The notes: generated by a model from the sequence alone, not told the origin. Positions 8,936 through 18,136 are shown, counted from the stretch's first letter. The stretch is DNA of 64,000 nucleotides from Catenuloplanes indicus (GCF_030813715.1 NZ_JAUSUZ010000001.1:5642001-5706000), one strand, 5' to 3'. Numbers and translations are program-made.

Positions 8936-9811
8936 TCAAGTCAACCAGAGGCGGCCGAACTCCTGCGAGTGACCTTCTACCTGACTTCGCCGGGAACTTT
9001 TCCCGGCCAGCTGCGCGAGCAGCGCCAGCGGGAGCGCGGGCAGCGCGGCCACCGTCAGCAGCCGGAGCGTGGCCGGGTCCGCGAGCGTGTGCCGCCAGGT
9101 CTCGCCGGCGCTGCCGTCCGGCCCGGGGAGCAACGCGTAGGGCCAGGTCAGCAGCCCGACGACGGCCACCGGGAGCGCGAGCGCGACCGCGATGCCGCAC
9201 CGGGCGAGCCGCCACCGGCACCGTCGCGCGGCGGCGGCCGTCACCGCGAGCGCACCCATCAGGACCACGATCAGGAGCATGCCCGCGTACGTGGTGGGAG
9301 CGCTCGGCCGTACCGTGGAGAAGATCGGGACCAGGGCGGTGCCGGCGGCGACCACGCCCAGGGTGACCAGTGCGTATCGGGTGGTGTTCGTGGTGTCGGC
9401 CCGCAGGGCCGCGCCCTGGGTCGCGGTCAGCGCCAGGCCGGTGGCGGCCAGCGCGACGATGCCGGCCGGCGAGTTCGTGAGCAGCGCGCCGAGCAGCCCG
9501 GTCCAGCCGGCGGCCGCGAGCGCGGCGCCGAGCGCGGCGAGCCGGCGGCGGCGCAGCGGGATCGCGACCGTGACCAGCACGGTTCCGGCCAGCGCGGGGG
9601 TGACCACGGCGGCGTGCCGGGCCAGCAGCTCGCCCTCCAGCGCGGGGAACGCGCCGAACAGCAGCCCGGCCGTGGCGATCAGCCAGACCTGGCGGCCGAA
9701 GAAGCGCGGGTCGAACGGGCCGCGGTCGCCGCGCAGCGCCGGGCCGTGGTCGCGGGCGGCGAGCGTCAGGTACGAGGTGTACAGCGCGCCGAGCAGCAGG
9801 ATCCAGATCAT
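8936..9811 (-). CDS. cydB: Cytochrome bd oxidase subunit II
   Basis: 291 residues, ATG at 9811, 3 bp after cydA. It is almost wholly hydrophobic with about eight membrane segments, and the loop DHGPALRGDRGPFDPRFFGRQVWL is like that between the second and third helices of CydB. It is shorter than the ~330-380 residues usual for the family and ends in a short polar tail (SSRRSQVEGHSQEFGRLWL). Subunit II has no haem but scaffolds CydA; the position between cydA and cydDC supports the call. Confidence 0.88.
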   Translation of the reverse strand: MIWILLLGALYTSYLTLAARDHGPALRGDRGPFDPRFFGRQVWLIATAGLLFGAFPALEGELLARHAAVVTPALAGTVLVTVAIPLRRRRLAALGAALAAAGWTGLLGALLTNSPAGIVALAATGLALTATQGAALRADTTNTTRYALVTLGVVAAGTALVPIFSTVRPSAPTTYAGMLLIVVLMGALAVTAAAARRCRWRLARCGIAVALALPVAVVGLLTWPYALLPGPDGSAGETWRHTLADPATLRLLTVAALPALPLALLAQLAGKSSRRSQVEGHSQEFGRLWLT

Positions 9812-9814
9812 GGG

Positions 9815-11062
9815 TCAGACCAGCGCCTTCGCGACGGGCTCGGGGTCGGTGCCGGCCGGGCGGCCGAGCGGCGGATCCTCCAGGCCGCGGCCGGCGACGC
9901 GGAGCAGCAGCGTCCAGTCGAGGACGCCGAGCGCGCCGACCAGGACCGTGAAGAGCAGGCAGGACGCGGCGGCCAGCGCGGGGGAGCGGTGCGTCATCGC
10001 GTCCACGGCCGGCAGCATCCCGTAGATCGCGAACGGGGCGCGGCCGACCTCGCGCACCAGCCAGCCGCAGATCGCGGCCACGAACGGCAGCGGCGCGGCG
10101 CAGATCAGGAGCGTGAGGGACCAGCGCCAGCGCAGCAGCCAGCCGCGGAACAGCAGCGGTAGCAGGTAGCCGAAGATGCCCAGGCCGAACGCGGTGAACT
10201 GCATGATCTCGTACGGGATGTCGATCCACCCGGGTGGCAGGTAGTCGGCCGGCTGACCGCCGAACCGGTCCGCGAAGCCGGTGGCGGCCGCGAGCTTCGC
10301 CGCCTCGTCGCCGTACTTGGTCGGCTGCACCGCGCCGACCGGGCCGAGCTGCGCCCAGCCGGAGCTGAAGCTGAGATAGAGCCCGCCGAGGCCGGTGAGC
10401 AGGCCGAGCCGGGCGGTGCCGCGGAACGCGGCGGTGCGGTGGCGGAGCAGGTGCCAGGCGGAGATGCCGGCCATCAGGAAGCCGCCGCAGGCGAGCGCGG
10501 CGCCGGCCACGTGCACCAGCGCGAGCGTGAGCGCCGGGTTGGTCAGCAGTGCCTGCGTGTCGGCCAGCACGGCGGTGCCGTCCGGGCGGATCTCGTGGCC
10601 GGCCGGGTGCTGCAGGTAGGCGTTCGCCACCATGATCCAGAAGACCGAGAGGTACGCGGTGAGGGCGACGCCGCAGAGCAGCAGCAGGTGCGCCCACGGC
10701 CGGATCCGGTGCCAGCCGGCGATCCAGAGCCCGAGCAGCGTGGACTCCAGTACGAACGCGACCAGCGTCTCGACCGCGAGCGGCGCGCCGATCACGTTGC
10801 CGGCGACCCGGGAGATGCCGCTCCAGTTCAGCCCGAGCTGGAACTCCATCGCGATGCCGGACGCGATGCCGACCACGTAATTGATCACGTAGAGCGTGCC
10901 CCAGAAGCGCAGCGCTCGCTCCGCGCCGGGCCGTCTGGTGATCACCCAGGTGGCCTCTATCGCCACCAGCAGCGTGACCAGACCCAGCGTGACCAGGACG
11001 AACAGGAAGTGCGTCGCCGCCGTCACGCCGAACTGCACCCGTGCCCACTCGACCGCGTCCAT
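9815..11062 (-). CDS. cydA: Cytochrome bd ubiquinol/menaquinol oxidase subunit I
   Basis: 415 residues from ATG 11062, chosen because GGGGAGGG lies about 7 bases upstream; the longer in-frame reading adds only 17 atypical residues. CydA carries haems b558, b595 and d and oxidises quinol with reduction of O2. Visible marks are FGVTAATHFLFVLVTLG (haem-ligand His near residue 19), FVLESTLLGLWIAGW (conserved Glu), LVHVAGAALACGGF (His of haem b558) and the signature GWLVREVGRAPFAIYG, where the usual QPW is APF. The quinol loop is of the short type. First gene of cydABDC. Confidence 0.93.
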   Translation of the reverse strand: MDAVEWARVQFGVTAATHFLFVLVTLGLVTLLVAIEATWVITRRPGAERALRFWGTLYVINYVVGIASGIAMEFQLGLNWSGISRVAGNVIGAPLAVETLVAFVLESTLLGLWIAGWHRIRPWAHLLLLCGVALTAYLSVFWIMVANAYLQHPAGHEIRPDGTAVLADTQALLTNPALTLALVHVAGAALACGGFLMAGISAWHLLRHRTAAFRGTARLGLLTGLGGLYLSFSSGWAQLGPVGAVQPTKYGDEAAKLAAATGFADRFGGQPADYLPPGWIDIPYEIMQFTAFGLGIFGYLLPLLFRGWLLRWRWSLTLLICAAPLPFVAAICGWLVREVGRAPFAIYGMLPAVDAMTHRSPALAAASCLLFTVLVGALGVLDWTLLLRVAGRGLEDPPLGRPAGTDPEPVAKALV

Positions 11063-11097
11063 CCGCGTGCCCTCCCCGTGGCTCCCTTGTGTCCACA

Positions 11098-11119
11098 GGC
11101 TACATGTAGGCACGCTACC
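11098..11119 (-). promoter_or_regulatory. cydA promoter region with BlaI-like dyads
   Basis: A perfect palindrome CTACATGTAG (11101-11110) is followed by a second GTAG...CTAC dyad (11107-11119). On the minus strand TAGCCT (11103-11098) is a plausible -10 box, giving a ~29-nt leader with the cydA Shine-Dalgarno. TACA/TGTA half-sites are the hallmark of BlaI/MecI operators, and a blaI-like gene lies 1 kb upstream. Regulation of cyd by it is inferred. Confidence 0.4.
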
Positions 11120-11161
11120 TATGGGATCGGGTTCTACCCGGAGGGGTGGTGCCGGATATCC

Positions 11162-12067
11162 CTAGGAGAGGAACAGCGAGATCGGCAGCGCGACCAGCAT
11201 GGCCGCGGCGGCCAGCGTCACCGCGCCGCGGACCCGTGCCGGCCGGCGGCGCACCAGTAGCCGCTGCACGCGCGCCTCCACGTCCCGGTCGGCCGCGCCC
11301 AGCGCGCCGCTCGGCGTCAGCCGCGGGCCGGCACCGGCGAACCGGAGCAGCGCCGAGGCCAGCGGGCCCTCCGCGTGCTTGTCCCGCGCCCGGTCGTCCG
11401 CGCGCATCTCCACCAGCAGCGCGACCATCGCGGCCGCGGCGTGCAGCCAGCCCGCCCAGGGCAGCGCCCGGCACAGCGCGGTGAACGGCAGCAGCACCAG
11501 GTCGTGCCGCTCGTCCGCGTGCGCCCGCTCGTGCTCCAGCACCGCGGCGAGCTGCGCGCGGTCCAGCAGGCTCAGCGTGCCGGCGCTGACCACCACGCGC
11601 GGGTGCAGGCCGGGCAGGCAGTAGGCGGCCGCGAGCGGGTGGTCCAGCACCAGTGCGCCGGGCGCGGCCGGATCGTCCCGGGCGACCAGGGTCAGCAGCT
11701 CGCGGTGGCGGCGCTGGGCGCGTACCGCCCGAACCAGGCTGTTGATCGTGGTGCCGATCAGCGTGGCGCCGATGCCGAGGCTGACCGCGATCGCGGCGAG
11801 ATGCCCGACGCCGAGCCCTTCCGGCAGCCGCCCGCCGGTCAGGTCCGCGGCCAGCATGCGCAGCGCGGTGCCGGGCGCCGCGTCATAAGGATCAAGACCG
11901 AGCGCCAGCGGTACGCCGATCGCGCTCAGCCCGAAGCCCAGCCCGATCAGCTGCCAGGAGACGATCGCGACGCGCGGGATCCGCCACGTCCACCGGGCGC
12001 GGGCCAGCACCCGCGCGGTCAGGTAGGCGAGCAGTGCCCCGCCGGCGAAGTGCAGCGCGTGGATCAT
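11162..12067 (-). CDS. M56 family metallopeptidase (BlaR1-like)
   Basis: 301 residues; ATG 12067 overlaps the blaI-like stop in an ATGA junction. Membrane-bound zinc protease with the motif VLEHERAHADERHD (HExxH-like HERAH, near residue 180) between hydrophobic helices. The surface-exposed beta-lactam sensor domain of true BlaR1 is missing: the chain ends with one last hydrophobic segment after RRRPARVRGAVTLAAAAMLVALPI. In mycobacteria the equivalent pair (BlaI/BlaR) links cell-wall stress to transcription; the M56 protein is expected to inactivate BlaI proteolytically. Confidence 0.85.
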   Translation of the reverse strand: MIHALHFAGGALLAYLTARVLARARWTWRIPRVAIVSWQLIGLGFGLSAIGVPLALGLDPYDAAPGTALRMLAADLTGGRLPEGLGVGHLAAIAVSLGIGATLIGTTINSLVRAVRAQRRHRELLTLVARDDPAAPGALVLDHPLAAAYCLPGLHPRVVVSAGTLSLLDRAQLAAVLEHERAHADERHDLVLLPFTALCRALPWAGWLHAAAAMVALLVEMRADDRARDKHAEGPLASALLRFAGAGPRLTPSGALGAADRDVEARVQRLLVRRRPARVRGAVTLAAAAMLVALPISLFLS

Positions 12068-12432
12068 CGTGGCCCGCCTCCGGCCTCGTCCGAGAGGGCG
12101 CTGCGCAGCACCTCGGCCTCGGTTCCGCTCACCGACCGGGCGAACCGGACCAGCGCCGCGTCCCGGCTGCCGGCCAGGTCCAGCGCGTCCAGCATGAGCT
12201 GCGCGATATAGGCCTCGCGGGCCGCGGCCGCCCGGTAGCTCCAGGCCCGGCCCGCGCGCTCGCGCTCCACCATGCCCTTGCCGGCCAGCCGGTCCAGCAC
12301 GGTCATCACGGTCGTGTACGCCAGCCCTCGGTCCTTCAGCGCATCCGCCACGTCCCGCACCGTGTGACCCCCGCCGGCCCCGTCCCACAGGACGTCCATC
12401 ACCGCACGCTCAAGGTCACCCAGCCGTATCAC
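12064..12432 (-). CDS. BlaI/MecI/CopY family transcriptional repressor
   Basis: 122 residues from GTG 12432. Winged-helix N-terminus with the family sequence LGDLERAVMDVLW, then TVRDVADALKDRGLAYTTVMTVLDRLAGKGMVERER, and a C-terminal dimerisation half (SRDAALVRFARSVSGTEAEVLRSAL). Cotranscribed with the M56 protease. The start lies about 8 bases from a TAGGAT -10-like box on the minus strand, so the mRNA is likely leaderless and the upstream dyad would mediate autorepression. Confidence 0.92.
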   Translation of the reverse strand: MIRLGDLERAVMDVLWDGAGGGHTVRDVADALKDRGLAYTTVMTVLDRLAGKGMVERERAGRAWSYRAAAAREAYIAQLMLDALDLAGSRDAALVRFARSVSGTEAEVLRSALSDEAGGGPR

Positions 12433-12440
12433 GCCGCCAA

Positions 12441-12457
12441 TCCTACCGCCCGTAGTA
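12441..12457. promoter_or_regulatory. Candidate BlaI autoregulatory operator
   Basis: TCCTAC-CGCCC-GTAGTA is an inverted repeat with 5 of 6 bases matching, overlapping a TAGGAT -10-like box (12445-12440, minus strand) immediately in front of the blaI-like GTG. It shares CTAC/GTAG half-sites with the cydA promoter dyads. Confidence 0.45.
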
Positions 12458-12468
12458 CATCGGCGCCC

Positions 12469-12689
12469 TCAGCCGAGACCGCCCAGCTCCAGGTCGGTCA
12501 GCGTCGACTTCCGGCGCTCGACGTACGCACGGCTGCCGGACATGGTCCGGGCGAGTTCGGATCGCCTTGGCCGTCGAGTGGGTTGGCCAGCCAGTAGGCG
12601 GAGACGCCTTGCTCGGCGTACCAGCGCGGCGCGTGGTCTTTCGCATCCGGCGAAGGCGACCACACCTCGACCGCCAGAGCCGTGGTCAT
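12469..12689 (-). pseudogene. Uma2 family nuclease fragment, frameshifted
   Basis: One frame (from 12689) reads ALAVEVWSPSPDAKD-x-APRWYAEQGVSAYWLANPLDG, the core of Uma2/DUF820 proteins (VEV-SPS, YA..GV..YW.V). The remaining C-terminal piece (SRAYVERRKSTLTDLELGGLG) continues in another frame to a stop at 12469, so a frameshift lies near 12540-12575. The N-terminal half of the ~190-residue family is absent. A decayed remnant is the simplest explanation; sequencing error cannot be excluded but would not restore the missing N-terminus. Confidence 0.65.
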
Positions 12690-12724
12690 CGGCGCTTACC
12701 CGTTCGCTGCCCCAAGGGTACGGG

Positions 12725-13603
12725 CTATACCCCCTTCGGGTGCCAGACGGTCTTGGTTTCGAGGTGGGACTTCAGGCGGCGGAGGCCGGGGTCGGCGAAC
12801 CAGTCGGTGGGGGTGGGGCGGAGGACGCGCTTGAGCGTGTCGGCCGCGGCGGTCTCCAGGGCGGCCGCCAGGTCGGGATCGGCACCGGCCAGGTCCAGCG
12901 TGTTGACGTCGGCGTGGGCGGCGAGCCAGGGCGCGGTCTCGGCGGGGCGGCCGGTGAGGATGTTGACCACGCCGGCCGGGACGTCGGCGGTGGCCAGCGT
13001 CTCGGCCAGGGTGATCGCGACGAGCGGATGGGCCTCGGCGGCGAGCAGCACGACCGTGTTGCCGGTGACGATCGCGGGCGCGACCGTGGAGACCGGGCCG
13101 AGCAGCGCGGAGTCGACCGGTGCGAGCACACCGGCGACACCGGCCGGCTCCGGGGCGGAGATGTTGAAGTACGGGCCGGCCACCGGGTTCGCGCCGCCGA
13201 GCACCTGGGCGATCTTGTCGCTCCAGCCGGCGTACCAGACCAGGCGGTCGACCGCGGCGTCCACCTCGTCGGCCGGCACGCCGAGCGCCTTGAACTCCTT
13301 GCGCCGGGCCTCCACCATCTCGGCGATCCGGTAGAGCACCTGGCCGCGGTTGTACGCGGTGGCGCCGGACCAGCCGGGGAACGCCTTGCGCGCGGCGACC
13401 ACCGCGTCCCGCAGGTCCTTGCGGGAGGCGAGCGCGACGTTGCTGTCGTTCACGGGATAGGTCCGCCCTGACTCGCTGCGCGGGAACTTTCCGCCGATGA
13501 AGAGCTTGTACGTCTTACGGACGCTCAGGCGGGAGCCGGAACGTGCGGCCCGGTTCTGGACTCGCGTTCCGGCGTCCGGGCCGTGGCTGGTCAGCTCAGA
13601 CAT
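12725..13603 (-). CDS. Truncated aldehyde dehydrogenase-like protein without catalytic domain
   Basis: 292 residues from ATG 13603, overlapping the upstream ALDH gene by 8 bp. The N-terminal part resembles the NAD-binding half of ALDHs (YKLFIGGKFPRSESGRTYPV, LVWYAGWSDKIAQVLG, PAIVTGNTVVLLAAEAHPL, VPAGVVNILTG). The chain ends soon after the Rossmann part and contains neither the ELGGK Glu motif nor the catalytic Cys. It is therefore presumably not an active dehydrogenase; a structural partner of the neighbouring full-length ALDH is plausible. The order deoC-ALDH-ALDH-like recurs in actinomycetes as far as I recall. Confidence 0.85.
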   Translation of the reverse strand: MSELTSHGPDAGTRVQNRAARSGSRLSVRKTYKLFIGGKFPRSESGRTYPVNDSNVALASRKDLRDAVVAARKAFPGWSGATAYNRGQVLYRIAEMVEARRKEFKALGVPADEVDAAVDRLVWYAGWSDKIAQVLGGANPVAGPYFNISAPEPAGVAGVLAPVDSALLGPVSTVAPAIVTGNTVVLLAAEAHPLVAITLAETLATADVPAGVVNILTGRPAETAPWLAAHADVNTLDLAGADPDLAAALETAAADTLKRVLRPTPTDWFADPGLRRLKSHLETKTVWHPKGV

Positions 13604-15032
13604 GTAGGTATGCCTCCAGGCCGTGGCGGCCGCCCTCGCGACCGTAACCGGACTCCTTGTAGCCGCCGAACGGCGAGGTGGGGTCGAATTCGTTGAACGT
13701 GTTGGCCCACACCACACCGGCCCGGAGCTGGTCCGCGACCGCGAGGATCCGCGAGCCCTTCTCGCTCCAGATGCCGGCGGACAGCCCGTACGGCGTGTTG
13801 TTGGCCTTCTCGATCGCCTCGGCCGGCGTGCGGAACGTGAGCACGGCCAGCACCGGGCCGAAGACCTCGTCCTGCGCGATCCGGTGCGCCTGCGAGACGC
13901 CGGTGAACAGCGTCGGCCGGAACCAGTAACCGCGTTCCGGCAGCTCGCACGCGGGCGACCAGCGCGTGGCGCCCTCCGACTCGCCGATCTCGGACAGCTC
14001 CGAGATGCGGGCCAGCTGCTCGGCCGAGTTGATCGCGCCGACGTCGGTGTTCTTGTCCAGCGGGTCGCCCACCCGCAGCTGGGACATCCGCCGCTTCAGG
14101 GACTCGAGCAGCTCGTCCGCGATCGACTCCTGGACCAGCAGCCGCGACCCGGCGCAGCACACGTGCCCCTGGTTGAAGAAGATGCCGTTCACGATGCCCT
14201 CGACCGCCTGGTCCAGCGGCGCGTCGTCGAACACGATGTTCGCCGCCTTGCCGCCCAGCTCCAGCGTGAGCCGCTTGGACGTGCCGGCCACCGCGCGGGC
14301 GATCTCCCGGCCGACCGCGGTCGAGCCGGTGAACGCGACCTTGTTCACCCCGGCGTGCGCCACCAGGTAACGGCCGGTCGTACCGGCGCCGGTGACGATG
14401 TTGACCACGCCGGCCGGCAGCTCGGCCTGCTGGCAGATCTCCGCGAACAGCAGCGCGGTCAGCGGTGTGGTCTCGGCCGGCTTGAGCACCACGGTGTTGC
14501 CCGCGGCGAGCGCCGGTGCGATCTTCCAGGCCAGCATCAGCAGCGGGAAGTTCCACGGGATGACCTGTGCGGCCACGCCGAGCGGCGCCGGGGACGGGCC
14601 GAACCCGGCGTACCCGAGCTTGTCCGCCCAGCCGGCGTAGTAGAAGAAGTGCGCGGCGGCCAGCGGTACGTCGACGTCGCGCGACTCCCGGATCGGCTTG
14701 CCGTTGTCCAGCGACTCCAGCACCGCGAACTCGCGCGCCCGCTCCTGGAGCAGCCGGGCGATGCGGAACAGGTACTTCGCCCGCTCGGCGCCCGGCATCG
14801 GGCCCCAGACGTGCTCGAACGCGCTGCGAGCCGCGGCCACCGCGCGGTCCACGTCCGCCTCACCGGCCTCGGCGACCTCCGACAGGACCTCCTCGGTCGC
14901 CGGGTTCACCGTCTTGATCACTCCGCCGTCCTGCGGGCCGGTGAACGTACCGTCGATGAACAGGCCGTAGGACGGCTTGATCTCGACGACCGACCGGGAC
15001 TCGGGTGCGGGCGCGTACTCGAAGGCTGCCAT
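13596..15032 (-). CDS. NAD(P)-dependent aldehyde dehydrogenase
   Basis: 478 residues from ATG 15032. Full-length ALDH fold: PWNFPLLMLAWKIAPALAAGNTVVLKPAE (cofactor binding), FTGSTAVGREI, the general-base region LTLELGGK, and the catalytic Cys in NQGHVCCAGSRL. EVFGPVL and the C-terminal GGYKESGYGREGG are intact. Placement 4 bp after deoC suggests it oxidises acetaldehyde released by deoxyribose-phosphate aldolase, feeding deoxynucleoside carbon into acetate/acetyl-CoA; substrate is inferred from context. Confidence 0.92.
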   Translation of the reverse strand: MAAFEYAPAPESRSVVEIKPSYGLFIDGTFTGPQDGGVIKTVNPATEEVLSEVAEAGEADVDRAVAAARSAFEHVWGPMPGAERAKYLFRIARLLQERAREFAVLESLDNGKPIRESRDVDVPLAAAHFFYYAGWADKLGYAGFGPSPAPLGVAAQVIPWNFPLLMLAWKIAPALAAGNTVVLKPAETTPLTALLFAEICQQAELPAGVVNIVTGAGTTGRYLVAHAGVNKVAFTGSTAVGREIARAVAGTSKRLTLELGGKAANIVFDDAPLDQAVEGIVNGIFFNQGHVCCAGSRLLVQESIADELLESLKRRMSQLRVGDPLDKNTDVGAINSAEQLARISELSEIGESEGATRWSPACELPERGYWFRPTLFTGVSQAHRIAQDEVFGPVLAVLTFRTPAEAIEKANNTPYGLSAGIWSEKGSRILAVADQLRAGVVWANTFNEFDPTSPFGGYKESGYGREGGRHGLEAYLHV

Positions 15033-15036
15033 GGCT

Positions 15037-15975
15037 TCAGTCCAGGGTGACGTAGTCGGGGCCGGTGTAGTGGCCGGTGGCGAGCTTGCTGCGCTGCATG
15101 AGCAGGTCGTTGAGGAGCGTGGACGCGCCGAACCGGAACAGGTCCGGGTCCAGCCAGGTCTCGCCGGCCGTCTCGTTGACCAGCACCAGGTACTTGATCG
15201 CGTCCTTGGTGGTGCGGATGCCCCCGGCCGGCTTCACGCCCACCGTGCGGCCGGTCTGCGCCAGGAAGTCGCGGACCGCCTCCAGCATGATCATCGTGAC
15301 CGGTGGCGTGGCCACGACCGGGACCTTGCCGGTCGAGGTCTTGATGAAGTCGCCGCCCGCCAGCATCGCCAGCCAGGACGCGCGGCGCACGTTGTCGTAC
15401 GTGACCAGCTCGCCGGTCTCCAGGATCACCTTGAGGTGCGCGTCGCCGCACGCCTCCTTGACCGCGACGATCTCCTCGAAGACCTCGGTGTAGCGGCCGG
15501 ACAGGAACGCGCCCCGGTTGATCACCATGTCGATCTCGTCCGCGCCGGCCTCGACCGCGGCCCGGGTGTCGGCCAGCTTCACGCTCAGCGGCGCCTGCCC
15601 GGAAGGGAACGCGGTGGCCACGCTGGCCAGGTGCACGCCGCTGCCGCGCAGCACCTCGTACGCGACCGGCACCATGGCCGGATAGACGCAGACCGCGGCG
15701 ACCCGGGGTGCGCCGTGGCCCGGGTGCAGCGCTTTCTGGCACAGGTTGCGTACCTTGCCGGGGGTGTCCGCGCCCTCCAGCGTCGTGAGATCCACCATTC
15801 GGGTGGCGAGATCGATCGCCCATGCCTTGGCGGAGGTCTTGATCGAACGGGTGCCGAGCATGGCCGCGCGCTGGTCCGCGCCGACCTTGTCCACCCCCGG
15901 CAGACCGTGCAGGAACGCCCGCAGGCTGGCCTCCGAGCGGGCCACGTCCGCGAGGGCACTCGGTGAAACCGTCAT
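15037..15975 (-). CDS. deoC: Deoxyribose-phosphate aldolase
   Basis: 312 residues, ATG 15975. Class I aldolase splitting 2-deoxyribose 5-phosphate into acetaldehyde and glyceraldehyde 3-phosphate. The Schiff-base Lys is in DFIKTSTGK, the second conserved Lys in VGVKPAGGIRT, and EIDMVINRGAFLSG carries the active-site Asp. It is longer than the ~220-residue short DeoC and of the ~310-residue actinobacterial type. First gene of the deoC-ALDH-ALDH-like operon, divergent from the glycosyltransferase gene. Confidence 0.95.
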   Translation of the reverse strand: MTVSPSALADVARSEASLRAFLHGLPGVDKVGADQRAAMLGTRSIKTSAKAWAIDLATRMVDLTTLEGADTPGKVRNLCQKALHPGHGAPRVAAVCVYPAMVPVAYEVLRGSGVHLASVATAFPSGQAPLSVKLADTRAAVEAGADEIDMVINRGAFLSGRYTEVFEEIVAVKEACGDAHLKVILETGELVTYDNVRRASWLAMLAGGDFIKTSTGKVPVVATPPVTMIMLEAVRDFLAQTGRTVGVKPAGGIRTTKDAIKYLVLVNETAGETWLDPDLFRFGASTLLNDLLMQRSKLATGHYTGPDYVTLD

Positions 15976-16060
15976 GACCCGGAGTCTACGCAGGTCTCAC
16001 GTTTCATGATCAATCTCGGCCGGATGGGCAGTCTTCATCGTTCTGAGAGGTAATCGACAC

Positions 16061-16087
16061 TTGACGTTGACCGACGGCTCCGATTGT
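16061..16087 (+). promoter_or_regulatory. Candidate promoter of the glycosyltransferase-upp pair
   Basis: TTGACG (16061-16066) and GATTGT (16082-16087) are separated by 15 bp and lie just in front of GTG 16096, consistent with a leaderless or nearly leaderless mRNA. Spacing is slightly short, so this is tentative. Confidence 0.35.
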
Positions 16088-16095
16088 CTCTCGCT

Positions 16096-17523
16096 GTGCG
16101 AGTAGTGCACTTCTCCGACACGTACCTGCCCCGCCGCGACGGAGTGATCACGTCCATCCGGACGCTCACCACCGCGCTCGCCGAGCAGGGCCACCCCGGC
16201 ATGACCATCGTGCCGCGCCACCCCGACCAGGTCGCCGAGGACGGTCTGCTGACGCTACGTGCCCTGCCGTGCGGGGTGGCAAACCTCCGGCTGTCGCCGT
16301 GGCTGCTCCGGGAGACGGGGGCCGGCGCCACCCTCGACCAGATCGAGGCGTTCCGGCCGGACATCGTGCACGTGCACACGCCGGGGACGATCGGGCTGCT
16401 CGGCGTGGTCGCGGCGCGCAAGCTCGGGCTGCCCATGATCCACACGTACCACACCGATCTGCACGCGTACGCGGACGCGTACCGGGTCCCGGCCGGCGCG
16501 CTCAACGCGATCACCAAGCTCTACGCGCGCCGCCTCGGCGTGCCGGTGCACGAGCCGCACCTGATCCCGGTCACCGGCCCGCGCGCGGTCCGCTACGCCC
16601 GCCGCGCCGCCGCGCGCACCCGCCTGGTCGCCGGCCGCGCCGCCAGCGGTGCGGCCAGCGTCGCCGGCCGGGCCGCCAGCGTGGCCCGCCGTGCCACCGG
16701 GCGCCGCCCGGCCCGGATCGCACCGGAGCGGGTCAGCAGCCGGCACGAGGCGGTCGACAACTACAACCGGCTGCTGCTCGGCGATGCGGACGCGGTGATC
16801 GTGCCGACCCGCGCCGCGCTCAACCGGATCACGCTGCCGGTGCCGGACGAGCGGATCTTCCTGGTCCCGACCGGGGTGGCCGCGCGGCCCACCACGCCGC
16901 AGGCGGTCGCGGCGTTCCGCGCCGAGCACGGCATCGCGGACACCGACCGGGTGCTGCTCTTCGTCGGCCGGGTCAACCGGGAGAAGGGCGTCGACCTGCT
17001 GATCGAGAGCTTCGGGCGGATCGCGGCGCGCGATCCGCACGCCCGGCTGGTGCTGGTCGGCGCGGTCTTCGAGCGCCGCTGGCTGGCCGCGCTGATCGAG
17101 GCGGCCGGGCCGGACGCCGCGGCCCGGATCACGGTCGCCGGTGAGCAGCCGTCGCACGTGGTCGCGGCCGCGTACGGCAGCGCGGACGCGTTCGTCTTCC
17201 CGTCGCTGTCCGACACCCAGGCGCTGGTGCTCCAGGAGGCCGCGCTGGCCGGTGTGCCCGCGGTCATGTGCGACGAGGTGCTGCACGGCCAGGGCCCGCT
17301 CGGCGGCGCCGCGGTGCTCGCCCGCCCGGAGCCGGGGCACTTCGCGGACGCGGTCCTGGAGCTGCTGGCCGACCCGGAACGGGCGCGCAAGGTCGGCGAG
17401 GCCGCCGCGGTGCAGGCCGCGCGGCACACGCCGGCGGCATACGCGGAGACGATGTGTGAGGTCTACTCGTTCGCGTCGGCCGCTGCCGGTAGGTTGAACG
17501 ACCGTGGACGTACTCGTCGTTGA
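16096..17523 (+). CDS. GT4 family glycosyltransferase
   Basis: 475 residues from GTG 16096 (an upstream TTG at 16084 would add four residues). GT-B fold: [16 protein letters not shown] at the N-terminus, [25 protein letters not shown], the donor-domain start [21 protein letters not shown] and the EX7E-type region [19 protein letters not shown], the set seen in actinobacterial mannosyl/glucosyl transferases acting on lipids. Between the halves (about residues 165-210) is an Ala/Arg-rich insert with repeated GRAAS motifs and no recognised domain. The end overlaps upp by 20 bp. Donor and acceptor are not predictable from sequence. Confidence 0.85.
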   Translation: MRVVHFSDTYLPRRDGVITSIRTLTTALAEQGHPGMTIVPRHPDQVAEDGLLTLRALPCGVANLRLSPWLLRETGAGATLDQIEAFRPDIVHVHTPGTIGLLGVVAARKLGLPMIHTYHTDLHAYADAYRVPAGALNAITKLYARRLGVPVHEPHLIPVTGPRAVRYARRAAARTRLVAGRAASGAASVAGRAASVARRATGRRPARIAPERVSSRHEAVDNYNRLLLGDADAVIVPTRAALNRITLPVPDERIFLVPTGVAARPTTPQAVAAFRAEHGIADTDRVLLFVGRVNREKGVDLLIESFGRIAARDPHARLVLVGAVFERRWLAALIEAAGPDAAARITVAGEQPSHVVAAAYGSADAFVFPSLSDTQALVLQEAALAGVPAVMCDEVLHGQGPLGGAAVLARPEPGHFADAVLELLADPERARKVGEAAAVQAARHTPAAYAETMCEVYSFASAAAGRLNDRGRTRR

Positions 17524-18136
17524 TCATCCCCTTGCCCAGTCCCGGCTGACCGCGATGCGCGACGCGCGCACCGACTCGGCCGCGTTCCGCGCGGCGCTCA
17601 CCGAGCTCACCACCATGCTGGTGTACGAGGCCGCGCGCACGTTCGACGTCGAGCAGTTCCCGGTGGAGACGCCGGTGGCGCCCACGGCCGGCACCCGGCT
17701 GGCCAAGCCGCCGCTCATCGTGCCGGTGCTGCGCGCCGGGCTGGGAATGGCCGACTCCGCGCTCGCGCTGCTGCCCGAGTCGTCCATGGGGTTCGTCGGC
17801 CTGGCCCGCGACGAGGTGACGTTCGAGCCCCGGGCGTACATGGAGTCGCTCCCCGTCGACCTCACCGGCCACCCGGTGCTGGTCCTCGACCCGATGCTGG
17901 CCACCGGCGGCTCGCTGGAGCACTGCTGCCGGCTGCTGACCGATCGCGGCTGCACCGACATCATCGTGGTGTGCGTGCTGGCGGCCCCGCCCGGCATCGA
18001 GCGCCTGCGCGCCTCCGGCCTGCCGTTGCGCCTGGTCACCGCGTCGATCGACGAGAAACTCAACGAGCACCGGTTCATCGTGCCCGGCCTCGGCGACGCC
18101 GGTGACCGTCAGTTCGGCGGCATGCCCCGCTTCTGA
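17504..18136 (+). CDS. upp: Uracil phosphoribosyltransferase
   Basis: 210 residues from GTG 17504 within the end of the glycosyltransferase gene, with AGG about 10 bases upstream. Makes UMP from uracil and PRPP (pyrimidine salvage). Conserved segments: [30 protein letters not shown], the PRPP loop [13 protein letters not shown], and the C-terminal uracil-binding [15 protein letters not shown]. Length is normal. With deoC nearby the region concentrates nucleoside salvage functions. Confidence 0.96.
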   Translation: MDVLVVDHPLAQSRLTAMRDARTDSAAFRAALTELTTMLVYEAARTFDVEQFPVETPVAPTAGTRLAKPPLIVPVLRAGLGMADSALALLPESSMGFVGLARDEVTFEPRAYMESLPVDLTGHPVLVLDPMLATGGSLEHCCRLLTDRGCTDIIVVCVLAAPPGIERLRASGLPLRLVTASIDEKLNEHRFIVPGLGDAGDRQFGGMPRF

